A DNA stretch of 13,708 nucleotides. Source: Flavisolibacter sp. Its GTDB lineage: Bacteria > Bacteroidota > Bacteroidia > Chitinophagales > Chitinophagaceae. Made by a program: the position numbers and the translations under genes. The notes under the pieces were generated by a model that worked only from the letters and a program-made list of their open reading frames with translations, ran no database searches and had not been told where the DNA came from. Below are positions 1-5,806 of this stretch, piece after piece. The first letter of the stretch is position 1; every line of letters begins with the position of its first letter. The stretch spans positions 1 to 13,708 of the forward strand of contig JACDAZ010000049.1 in the NCBI GenBank assembly GCA_013695175.1, read 5' to 3'.

Positions 1-870
1 TTGCTGGGTGATGCTGATATTATTGTTGCAGGTGGTATGGAAAGTATGTCAAATGTTCCTTTTTATGCAGATAAAATGCGGTGGGGAAATAAATATGGTG
101 ATGCATCTTTAGTGGATGGACTGGCAAAGGATGGATTAACCGATTGTTACAGCAATACGGCTATGGGTAATGCGGCAGATTTTTGTGCCACAGAAAGTAA
201 AATAAGCAGGGAAGAGCAGGATGCCTTTGCAACGGAAAGTTATAAACGCAGCCAGGCTGCATGGGATAATGGTTCTTTTAATGATGAAGTAGTACCGGTT
301 ACGATATCCTCTAAAAAAGGAGATGTAGTTGTTTCAAAAGATGAAGAACCATGGAATGTGAAGTTTGATAAAATAGCAACTTTACGTCCGGCATTTGGTA
401 AAGAAGGAACTGTAACGGCTGCCAATGCCAGTACCATGAATGATGGTGCTGCTGCAGTAGTGCTAATGAGTAAAGAAAAAGCAGAAGAACTAGGTATAAA
501 ACCATTAGCTGTATTACGTGGCTATGCTGATGCGGAACAAGAACCTACCTGGTTTACTACTACACCAAGCATAGCTTTACCTGTAGCAGTTAAGCGAGCA
601 GGAATAGAATTAAGTGATCTTGATTTTATAGAGTTAAATGAAGCATTCAGTGTGGTAGGTATTGTAAACACCAGGAAAATGAACCTGGATCCTGCCAAGG
701 TAAATGTAAATGGTGGTGCCGTTTCTATGGGTCATCCTTTAGGTTGCAGTGGTGCCAGGATCATGGTTACTTTAATAAATGTATTAAAGCAAAAAAATGG
801 CAGATATGGTGGTGCTGCTATATGTAATGGTGGGGGAGGTGCATCTGCAATGGTTATTGAAAGGGTTTAG
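1..870 (+). CDS. Acetyl-CoA C-acetyltransferase (thiolase), 3' part
   Basis: This is the C-terminal 289 residues of a thiolase, which condenses two acetyl-CoA to acetoacetyl-CoA or runs the reverse cleavage. The reading frame is open at the left edge, so the real start and roughly the first 100 residues, including the N-terminal nucleophilic cysteine, lie outside the window. Visible family motifs are GGMESMSN (near residue 11), NEAFSVV (about 214-220), the GHPLGCSGAR block with the catalytic His at residue 245, and CNGGGGAS with the second active-site Cys at residue 275. The NEAFSVV block and the ending resemble the biosynthetic/mitochondrial ACAT1 type more than FadA, but the physiological direction (ketone body or PHB synthesis versus degradation) cannot be told here. 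It is convergent with the SemiSWEET gene, separated by a repeat-bearing gap. Confidence 0.93.
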   Translation: MLGDADIIVAGGMESMSNVPFYADKMRWGNKYGDASLVDGLAKDGLTDCYSNTAMGNAADFCATESKISREEQDAFATESYKRSQAAWDNGSFNDEVVPVTISSKKGDVVVSKDEEPWNVKFDKIATLRPAFGKEGTVTAANASTMNDGAAAVVLMSKEKAEELGIKPLAVLRGYADAEQEPTWFTTTPSIALPVAVKRAGIELSDLDFIELNEAFSVVGIVNTRKMNLDPAKVNVNGGAVSMGHPLGCSGARIMVTLINVLKQKNGRYGGAAICNGGGGASAMVIERV

Positions 871-884
871 AATGGTTACTTCTA

Positions 885-910
885 AGAGAAAGATCCTGAC
901 CTGCGTCAGG
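885..910. repeat. Partial palindromic repeat, copy A
   Basis: AGAGAAAGATCCTGAC (885-900) recurs exactly at 1111-1126. In this copy it continues into a perfect 6-bp hairpin, CCTGAC (895-900), loop CTGC, GTCAGG (905-910), and lacks the TCCCGAT core of the other copies. It starts 15 nt after the thiolase stop, so it could also serve as that gene's 3' hairpin, although no T-run follows directly. Confidence 0.55.
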
Positions 911-967
911 AGATTTCAATCAAACTTTATTTTTTCTATCAGTTAAAATTTAATAATGAATTTTCGG

Positions 968-1024
968 TGTCATGCTGTTGTATCCCGATAGCTATCGGGA
1001 CAGGATGACATTACGTGTAGATTA
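968..1024. repeat. Palindromic REP-like repeat, copy B
   Basis: The core is a perfect 18-bp palindrome, TCCCGATAGCTATCGGGA (983-1000). Outer arms TGTCATGCTG (968-977) and CAGGATGACA (1001-1010) are also complementary with one mismatch, so the whole can fold into a long imperfect cruciform or hairpin. From 983 to 1024 it matches copy C with one substitution and a 2-nt indel. Repeats of this shape between convergent genes are typical of dispersed REP/MITE-like elements; dispersal elsewhere in this genome is inference. Confidence 0.7.
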
Positions 1025-1110
1025 TAGAAAGCATTTTTTTGTTTGATAGTCTCCTGAATTTTTATGAATAGAATCCATGAAAAATTTTCTGGAAATTTGT
1101 TGTAAACCTT

Positions 1111-1170
1111 AGAGAAAGATCCTGACTCCCGATGGCTATCGGGACAGGATGACATTACGTGAGTAGATTA
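1111..1170. repeat. Palindromic REP-like repeat, copy C
   Basis: This is the most complete unit: AGAGAAAGATCCTGAC (1111-1126, same as copy A), then the near-palindrome TCCCGATGGCTATCGGGA (1127-1144), then CAGGATGACATTACGTG (1145-1161, same as copy B). The centre differs from copy B by one base that leaves a G-T type pairing. It ends 13 nt before the SemiSWEET stop codon. Confidence 0.7.
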
Positions 1171-1183
1171 CTTAATGGGGTCT

Positions 1184-1465
1184 TTATGTTTTTTCTGTAG
1201 CAGGATCTCCATGCTTATATTTTTTTCTTAAATAGATCATGGTGATGTTTAAGAAAAATGAAAAACTATTGGTTACAATTATTGGAAAATCCTCTCTAAC
1301 AAACCCATATGCTATCCAGAGGGTAATTCCTAATAATAGCACAACCAACATTTTTAAAGAAACATCTTCTGCTTTTTTTTCTTTTAGTGTTTTTATTAAT
1401 TGGGGCAACATAGATAAAGCAGTCAATAAGCCTGCCGTTATTCCCAAAATCTGTGTCCAGTTCAT
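1184..1465 (-). CDS. SemiSWEET family sugar transporter (PQ-loop protein)
   Basis: This is a small inner-membrane protein of 93 residues with the single three-helix bundle of bacterial SemiSWEETs, which work as homodimers to move sugars down their gradient. Helix 1 spans about residues 5-24 and holds the family PQ motif (LPQL, P21-Q22), followed by the charged loop KTLKEKKAEDVS. Helix 2 is about 38-57 with W50. Helix 3 is about 60-79 with N66; a Trp and an Asn are the conserved pocket residues of this family. I chose the ATG at 1465. A longer in-frame start at 1528 would add 21 polar residues and leave only 11 nt to the divergent lipoprotein start, and 93 residues fits the usual 85-95. The substrate cannot be read from the sequence. 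Confidence 0.88.
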   Translation of the reverse strand: MNWTQILGITAGLLTALSMLPQLIKTLKEKKAEDVSLKMLVVLLLGITLWIAYGFVREDFPIIVTNSFSFFLNITMIYLRKKYKHGDPATEKT

Positions 1466-1539
1466 ATGGTACTCAAATTGCAAATCTTTAGCCACAGAAA
1501 AAACTATCTTTAAGTTTAATTTCTGCAAACCTTCAAAAC

Positions 1540-1863
1540 ATGTATATGAAACTTTTACTTTTTTTAGCCTTTATTATTACAGTGATACTTGCCTGTAACG
1601 ATGGTGCTAATACCACCACTACAAATACAGATACTACAGTTTCTGATCAAAATATGGCAAGCAGGTGGGATAGCACCAACAGGAATTCTTTTTTGTTTGA
1701 ATGTATGGAGGGAACAAAAAGAGAGAACATGACAGAAGAAAACGGATGGAAATATTGTAATTGCATGCTCAGGAAAATAGAACAACGGTTTCCTATACCT
1801 GATAGCGCCAATGTACTTACAGATACAACAGCAGTTTTGGCTATGCGTTCTGAATGTCTTTAA
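1540..1863 (+). CDS. Small four-Cys lipoprotein, first of a tandem pair
   Basis: This 107-residue protein has a lipoprotein signal: a hydrophobic stretch (residues 4-17) ending in the lipobox ILAC with Cys19, then a Thr/Asn-rich linker. The mature part has a distinct layout, W43-x7-FL-x2-C55, then Y72-C73-x-C75-M-L-x-K, then C106 next to the C-terminus. The next gene has the same layout, so the two are paralogues. Four invariant cysteines in an exported protein suggest two disulfides or a bound metal, but this is inference. I do not recognise a named family. ATG at 1546 (residue 3) is an equally possible start, since both leave the signal intact. The stop is 20 nt before the paralogue, so the two probably share a transcript. 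Confidence 0.75.
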   Translation: MYMKLLLFLAFIITVILACNDGANTTTTNTDTTVSDQNMASRWDSTNRNSFLFECMEGTKRENMTEENGWKYCNCMLRKIEQRFPIPDSANVLTDTTAVLAMRSECL

Positions 1864-1883
1864 TGTAAAATTGGAATTATAAT

Positions 1884-2219
1884 ATGGTTAAACTTCTTAT
1901 TTGCATTAGCTGTATCATTATGCTTATTAGTTGTAAAAGCAAAAATACTGCTGATTCTCATGATCATTCAACACACGACAGAGGTACAACTTCCGGTGCA
2001 TGGACGGAGCAGTACAAACAAAATTTTTTAGATCAATGTATAACAGGGGGTACTGCCAATTTTTTTGAAGGAGATTCTGTAAAAGCAAAATCATATTGCG
2101 ACTGCATGCTTGAAAAAATGCATCAGGCATATCCAAATACAGACACATTAAACAACATGACGATGGCAGAAATGCAGCAAAGAATGTCGAATATGGTTAA
2201 TGATTGTTTGCCTAAATAA
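1884..2219 (+). CDS. Small four-Cys lipoprotein, second of a tandem pair
   Basis: This 111-residue paralogue of the preceding protein has a signal segment ending in the lipobox LISC (Cys17), then a histidine-rich stretch (HDHSTHD, residues 26-32) absent from its partner. The shared core follows: W40-x7-FL-x2-C52, then Y71-C72-x-C74-M-L-x-K, then C108 three residues from the end. Spacing between cysteines is nearly the same as in the partner (19/1/33 versus 17/1/30), although the rest has diverged strongly, so the duplication is old. Probably anchored in the outer or inner membrane facing the periplasm. The His cluster together with the cysteines could bind metal, but nothing shows it directly. 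Function is unknown. Confidence 0.75.
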   Translation: MVKLLICISCIIMLISCKSKNTADSHDHSTHDRGTTSGAWTEQYKQNFLDQCITGGTANFFEGDSVKAKSYCDCMLEKMHQAYPNTDTLNNMTMAEMQQRMSNMVNDCLPK

Positions 2220-2244
2220 CATTGCTACTCCTAATCAAGCCATT

Positions 2245-2276
2245 TTAGGTTTTATCCATCTACTCCGCTAATTTTG
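2245..2276 (+). promoter_or_regulatory. Predicted Bacteroidota-type promoter of pdhB
   Basis: TAATTTTG (2269-2276) matches the -7 element TAnnTTTG exactly. TTAG (2245-2248) matches 3 of 4 bases of the -33 TTTG element at a 20-nt gap. The inferred start site would be about 20 nt before the pdhB ATG. The match was made by eye. Confidence 0.4.
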
Positions 2277-2301
2277 CCCCGCTAATTAAATCAATTACCG
2301 G

Positions 2302-3288
2302 ATGAGACAAATTACTTTCAGAGAAGCACTTCGTGATGCTATGAACGAAGAAATGCGCCGTGATGACAGGGTATTTTTAATGGGCGAAGAAGTGGCTGAA
2401 TATAATGGTGCTTACAAAGTGAGCCAGGGAATGCTGCAGGAATTTGGTGCCCGCCGTGTAATTGATACTCCCATTGCTGAATTAGGATTTACAGCCATAG
2501 CAGTAGGGGCTGCACAAAGAGGTTTGCGACCCGTAGTAGAATACATGACCTGGAATTTTGCTACCCTGGCAATAGACCAGATACTCAATACAGCTTCAAA
2601 AATGCTGGCTATGAGTGGCGGACAAATATCATGTCCCATTGTTTTTCGTGGTCCAAATGGTTCGGCAGGTCAGCTGGGTGCCCAGCACTCAACGGCTTTT
2701 GAAAGTTTATATGCCAATATTCCGGGGTTAAAAGTGGTTTCAGTTAGTAATGGTTATGATGCAAAAGGTTTATTGAAACAAGCTATTAGGTATGAAGAAG
2801 ACCCGGTAGTTTTTATGGAGAGTGAGGTAATGTATGGCGATAAAAGTGAAGTGCCTGAAGAGGAATATTATATTGAACTGGGAAAGGCTGATATTAAAAA
2901 AGAGGGAAAAGACGTAACTATAGTATCGTTCAATAAAATGATGAAGGTGGCAATGGGTGCTGCTGCGGAGCTGGAAAAAGAAGGTGTTAGTGCTGAAGTA
3001 ATTGATTTAAGAACTATTCGTCCTTTGGATTGGCAAACCATTCTTGAAAGTGTAAAAAAGACAAACAGGTTGGTTATTGTGGAAGAACAATGGCCTTTTG
3101 CATCTGTTTCTTCTGAAATTACTTACCAGATACAGAAAGAAGGTTTTGATTATTTAGACGCTCCTATAAGAAGAATCACTGCTGCGGATGCTCCTTTGCA
3201 CTACGCACCAAATTTGGTTGCACTGGCATTGCCCGATGTTCCCAGAACAGTGAAGTTGGTAAAAGAAGTGATGTATTTAAAAAAATAA
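2302..3288 (+). CDS. pdhB: Pyruvate dehydrogenase E1 component, beta subunit
   Basis: This is the 328-residue beta subunit of the thiamine-diphosphate E1 heterotetramer, which decarboxylates pyruvate and passes the acetyl group to the E2 lipoyl domain. It follows the E1-beta family closely from end to end. The N-terminal pyrimidine-binding domain holds GEEVAEYNGAYKVS (28-41, with the ThDP-activating Glu region), DTPIAELGF, IVFRGPNG and AQHS. The C-terminal transketolase-like domain holds VIDLRTIRPLD, VEEQWP and the DAPLHYAP segment. Length and start (MRQITFREAL) are normal. The alpha subunit gene is not adjacent, so pdhA and the E2/E3 genes must be elsewhere, a split seen in other Bacteroidota. 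A dedicated promoter is predicted upstream and a hairpin terminator downstream. Confidence 0.95.
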   Translation: MRQITFREALRDAMNEEMRRDDRVFLMGEEVAEYNGAYKVSQGMLQEFGARRVIDTPIAELGFTAIAVGAAQRGLRPVVEYMTWNFATLAIDQILNTASKMLAMSGGQISCPIVFRGPNGSAGQLGAQHSTAFESLYANIPGLKVVSVSNGYDAKGLLKQAIRYEEDPVVFMESEVMYGDKSEVPEEEYYIELGKADIKKEGKDVTIVSFNKMMKVAMGAAAELEKEGVSAEVIDLRTIRPLDWQTILESVKKTNRLVIVEEQWPFASVSSEITYQIQKEGFDYLDAPIRRITAADAPLHYAPNLVALALPDVPRTVKLVKEVMYLKK

Positions 3289-3337
3289 TGTCAGGTATTA
3301 TTGAGGATAGCGTTCCTCGGGTTGAGGAAATTAGAGT

Positions 3338-3366
3338 AAAGTTGTTCACAAAATGCACAACTTTTT
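3338..3366 (+). terminator. Likely intrinsic terminator of pdhB
   Basis: AAAGTTGTTCA (3338-3348), loop CAAAA, TGCACAACTTT (3354-3364) form an 11-position stem with one mismatch, followed by a T-run up to 3366. It starts 50 nt after the pdhB stop. The GC content of the stem is low, so efficiency is uncertain. Confidence 0.5.
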
Positions 3367-3408
3367 CAATATCAATACTTGCTGCAAAAAAAATAATTGT
3401 AAATAAGT

Positions 3409-3439
3409 TTTGAATTTAAAAAACTACACTGCATCTTTG
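3409..3439 (+). promoter_or_regulatory. Candidate promoter for a short transcript
   Basis: TTTG (3409-3412), a 19-nt gap, and CATCTTTG (3432-3439) match the Bacteroidota promoter form, with one mismatch in the -7 element (C for T at its first base). It lies downstream of the pdhB terminator and upstream of a strong terminator, with no start codon for a gene in between. Confidence 0.35.
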
Positions 3440-3445
3440 TCTCGG

Positions 3446-3503
3446 TTTTTCATAGGATATTGGATTTTACACGAGGCTGGATTTCTATCCGGCCTTTTTT
3501 TTT
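3446..3503 (+). ncRNA. Candidate short RNA or attenuated leader
   Basis: If the promoter at 3409-3439 is used, transcription would start near 3445 and end at the strong hairpin at 3474-3503, giving an RNA of about 58 nt that contains no meaningful reading frame. GGATA (3455-3459) can pair with TATCC (3486-3490), which is the 3' arm of the terminator, so a competing fold is possible. Whether this is a free small RNA or a leader for the regulator gene at 3666 cannot be decided from the sequence. Both ends are estimates. Confidence 0.3.
3474..3503 (+). terminator. Strong intrinsic terminator
   Basis: AGGCTGGAT (3474-3482), loop TTCT, ATCCGGCCT (3487-3495) form a 9-bp stem with one G-U pair, followed directly by a run of nine T (3495-3503). 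It lies 186 nt after the pdhB stop, with another hairpin in between, which suggests that it ends a different transcript. Confidence 0.75.
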
Positions 3504-3665
3504 GAAAAACCTTTTCCACCGCTTTCAGGTAAATCTTATCAAAATTTTTAGTCAACAATAATTATTAATTAATAATTCACAATTAATAAGTCTGCAGGTT
3601 CTTCAACAGCTACAATAGCTTTATATCTTTTTCACTTACTTTGCTGCCTCAACACAAAAATTGCA

Positions 3666-4829
3666 ATGAGCAGTATTCTTATTATTGATGATGAAAAGGC
3701 AATACGAAAAACGCTCTCCGAAATTCTTTCTTTTGAAGGGTATAAAATAGATGAAGCAGCGGATGGCGAAGAAGGATTACAAAGCTTTAAAAAAACAACC
3801 TATGACGTGGTATTATGTGATATAAAAATGCCTAAACTGGATGGTCTGGAATTTTTACAACAGGCGATGCTACACAACCCGGATGTACCTATTATTATGA
3901 TATCGGGACATGGCAATATTGAAACAGCAGTGGAGGCAGTAAAAAAAGGTGCATATGATTTTATTCAAAAACCGCCGGACTTAAACCGCTTGCTGATTAC
4001 GATACGAAATGCCAAAGAACATAATAACCTGGTATCTGAAACTAAATCATTAAAAAGAAGAGCCAACAGGATACAGGAAATGATTGGTACATCGGAGGCA
4101 ATGGGCAAGATTAAGGAAACCATTGAAAAGGTAGCGCCAACAGACGCACGGTTGATGATAACCGGCGAAAATGGTGTGGGTAAAGAATTAGTTGCACGTT
4201 GGGTTCATGAAAAAAGTAATAGGGCCAGTGGTCCTTTGGTTGAAGTGAATTGTGCTGCTATTCCGGGTGAATTAATAGAAAGCGAATTGTTTGGTCATGA
4301 AAAAGGTTCATTTACTTCTGCCATCAAACAAAGAATCGGCAAATTTGAACAGGCTAATGGGGGAACTTTATTTCTTGATGAAATAGGAGATATGAGCCTC
4401 AACGCCCAAGCCAAGGTATTACGAGCTTTACAGGAAGGAAAAATTACAAGAGTTGGTGCCGATAAAGACATACAGGTGGATGTAAGAGTAATTGCCGCAA
4501 CTAATAAAGATCTATTAAAAGAAGTGCAGGAAAAAAAGTTCCGGCTTGACCTGTACCATCGGTTGAGTGTTATATTAATCCATGTTCCATCTTTAAACGA
4601 CAGGAAAGAAGATATTCCTTTATTAGTAGAGCATTTTTTGAAAGAGATTTGTACTGAGTATGGTATTGCACGTAAAATAATGTCTGATGATGCAATAAAT
4701 CAATTAAAAGCTAATAACTGGACGGGTAATATTCGGGAATTAAGAAACGTAGTGGAAAGGCTTGTGATACTATCGGGTAAAAGCATTACCAGGGAAGATG
4801 TTAAGCATTATGTTTTTCCCCACGAATAG
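3666..4829 (+). CDS. Receiver-AAA+ response regulator, NtrC class, no DNA-binding domain
   Basis: This 387-residue protein joins a two-component receiver to a sigma-54-activator-type AAA+ ATPase. The receiver (1-118) has D8-D9, phospho-acceptor D52, S80 and K102. The AAA+ domain (about 139-370) has Walker A GENGVGKE (167-174), the sigma-54 contact loop as GSFTSA (214-219) instead of GAFTGA, Walker B GGTLFLDE (232-239), sensor I ATNKD (278-282), arginine fingers R293 and R299, and sensor II in GNIRELRN (354-361). It stops about 26 residues after that, where NtrC proteins (usually about 450 residues) carry a Fis-type helix-turn-helix. The protein is not broken: the ending is clean and I know similar HTH-less proteins in other Bacteroidota. 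Related HTH-less activators such as FlgR and CtcC act without specific DNA binding. No histidine kinase lies next to it. Its last 29 bases overlap the convergent MerR-type gene. Confidence 0.92.
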   Translation: MSSILIIDDEKAIRKTLSEILSFEGYKIDEAADGEEGLQSFKKTTYDVVLCDIKMPKLDGLEFLQQAMLHNPDVPIIMISGHGNIETAVEAVKKGAYDFIQKPPDLNRLLITIRNAKEHNNLVSETKSLKRRANRIQEMIGTSEAMGKIKETIEKVAPTDARLMITGENGVGKELVARWVHEKSNRASGPLVEVNCAAIPGELIESELFGHEKGSFTSAIKQRIGKFEQANGGTLFLDEIGDMSLNAQAKVLRALQEGKITRVGADKDIQVDVRVIAATNKDLLKEVQEKKFRLDLYHRLSVILIHVPSLNDRKEDIPLLVEHFLKEICTEYGIARKIMSDDAINQLKANNWTGNIRELRNVVERLVILSGKSITREDVKHYVFPHE

Positions 4830-5703
4830 ATGGTTTTTTTATATAGTTTTCAATCTCTGATTCTGTTTTTAATACCAGTAAATTGTCCCAGGTTTTGTGA
4901 ACTTCTTTTGCAACTATTCCGGCTATGATAATTTGCTTTTGCGGAAACGAATTGCATAACTGGTGCAGGTATTCATTTATATCCAGTTTTGTAAAATTTG
5001 TAATCAGGTGCAGGTAAATATCTTTTACTTCCTGCAGTTGTAAAACAGATAATACATTCTGCCATTTTACATTTTTGCCGAGGTAAATTACATTCCTTCC
5101 ATTCTTCTTCAACATGTATTGAATGAATAGTAAGGGCAGTTCATGGTATTCACCTTCGGGGGTAAATAATACTGTTGCTTCATCATTACGGGGTGGTTTA
5201 GGAAGTAAATTGATTTCGGCAATGATCATATGCTGAATAATGGAACTGGAAAAATGCTCCTGCGAGGGAATAATATTATTGGTCATCCATAATAAACCAA
5301 CACGGTTTAAAAAAGGATAACAAACCTCCCTGATGCAGGTTTCAAATCCTACATTATTGATCACATCATACAATAATCCTTTAAATGCTTTTTCATTAAA
5401 ATCTACAGCAGCTTCTAAAAGTTTTAATATATAAGGTATAAAAGAATCTATTTTAATTTTTGACTTTACCACCTGGTCTATCATTTCTTCATTCGATAAT
5501 CCTGCAATTTTTGAGATCTTCCAGCCATTATGGTATAAAAAAGAAATGCGCAAAAGCTTTTTCAGATCGTTGTTATCATAAAAACGATGTTGACTTAGTT
5601 TTCGTTGGGCTTTGAACATATCATACCGTTGTTCCCATATACGTAAAGTATGAGCTTTTACGCCACTCATAGATTCTATATCGCGTATTGAAAATTTTTG
5701 CAT
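4801..5703 (-). CDS. MerR-family regulator with CarH-like cobalamin-binding domain
   Basis: This 300-residue transcription factor has three parts. The first is a MerR winged helix (1-70) with the typical IRDIESMSGVKAHTLRIWEQRY start and a RFYDNNDLKKL wing/helix. The second is a four-helix segment (about 88-165). The third is a Rossmann-like C-terminal domain (about 174-290). The middle holds W139-x9-E149-H150, the signature of CarH/LitR light sensors that shields the adenosyl group of B12. The third part has PEGEYHEL with H187 at the place of the cobalt-binding His, although the usual Gly three residues later is Pro190. In CarH, adenosylcobalamin in the dark drives tetramer formation and repression, and light breaks it. 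That this protein binds B12 is inference. Carotenoid or photolyase genes, common partners, are absent nearby. It is divergent from lepB across a 103-bp gap with a repeat array. Confidence 0.85.
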   Translation of the reverse strand: MQKFSIRDIESMSGVKAHTLRIWEQRYDMFKAQRKLSQHRFYDNNDLKKLLRISFLYHNGWKISKIAGLSNEEMIDQVVKSKIKIDSFIPYILKLLEAAVDFNEKAFKGLLYDVINNVGFETCIREVCYPFLNRVGLLWMTNNIIPSQEHFSSSIIQHMIIAEINLLPKPPRNDEATVLFTPEGEYHELPLLFIQYMLKKNGRNVIYLGKNVKWQNVLSVLQLQEVKDIYLHLITNFTKLDINEYLHQLCNSFPQKQIIIAGIVAKEVHKTWDNLLVLKTESEIENYIKKPSIRGEKHNA

Positions 5704-5726
5704 ACTATTGATCGATTTCCGTTTGC

Positions 5727-5767
5727 ACTATTTAGCAAAAACTTGGCTTAAGCAACTTGCTTTAGCA
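5727..5767. promoter_or_regulatory. Possible operator: three ACT...AGCA direct repeats
   Basis: Three related words lie in the divergent gap: ACTATTTAGCA (5727-5737), ACTTGGCTTAAGCA (5741-5754) and ACTTGCTTTAGCA (5755-5767). Their ACT starts are exactly 14 nt apart (5727, 5741, 5755), but the copies differ in length, so the AGCA ends are 17 and 13 nt apart. The third copy covers the predicted -33 TTG of the lepB promoter. Direct-repeat operators are known for CarH proteins, and the CarH-like gene starts 24 nt to the left, so it is the natural candidate to bind here. That binding is inference. Confidence 0.35.
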
Positions 5768-5786
5768 GCATAATATAATAAATTTG
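5757..5786 (+). promoter_or_regulatory. Predicted Bacteroidota-type promoter of lepB
   Basis: TTG (5757-5759), a 19-nt gap, and TAAATTTG (5779-5786), which is an exact TAnnTTTG match. The lepB ATG is 20 nt further on, so the leader would be very short and no clear Shine-Dalgarno site is visible. Confidence 0.55.
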
Positions 5787-5806
5787 TTTGTTTTAAAGAT
5801 AAGCTG

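Larger units (their letters stand above)
871..1183. other. Intergenic gap between convergent genes, repeat-bearing
   Basis: This 313-bp gap lies between the 3' ends of the thiolase gene (plus) and the SemiSWEET gene (minus). It contains three related palindromic repeat units, listed separately. I see no gene in it. A short minus-strand reading frame across it merely translates the repeats twice, giving the duplicated peptide MSSCPDS. No classical U-tract follows the hairpins, so a terminator role for both flanking genes is possible but unproven. Confidence 0.7.
3289..3665. other. 377-bp intergenic region with two terminators and a possible short RNA
   Basis: There is no protein gene here. 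In order, it holds a small perfect hairpin TTCCTC-GGGTT-GAGGAA (3313-3329), a terminator-like hairpin (3338-3366), a promoter-like pair (3409-3439), a strong intrinsic terminator (3474-3503), and an AT-only 18-bp palindrome AATTATTAATTAATAATT (3560-3577). The last part precedes the response regulator and should hold its promoter, but I find no clean TAnnTTTG match there. Confidence 0.6.

Noticed and set aside
970..1155. Minus-strand reading frame with a repeated MSSCPDS peptide
   Set aside because: It is the translation of repeat copies B and C; it has no start context and no protein-like composition.
1239..1598. 119-codon plus-strand frame antisense to the SemiSWEET gene
   Set aside because: It covers the clear SemiSWEET gene and the start of the lipoprotein, and its peptide shows no domain or signal.
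2211..2252. CCTAAA...TTTAGG-TTTT as a terminator of the lipoprotein pair
   Set aside because: The stem is only 6 bp with a loop of 27 nt, and its 3' part overlaps the predicted pdhB promoter.
3560..3577. 18-bp palindrome AATTATTAATTAATAATT as an operator
   Set aside because: It is made only of A and T in an AT-rich gap, so it is likely by chance; no regulator is linked to it.
5743..5760. TTGGC...TTGC pair resembling a sigma-54 -24/-12 promoter near the NtrC-class gene
   Set aside because: There are 12 nt between GG and GC instead of the required 10, and an exact TAnnTTTG element downstream explains the lepB promoter better.
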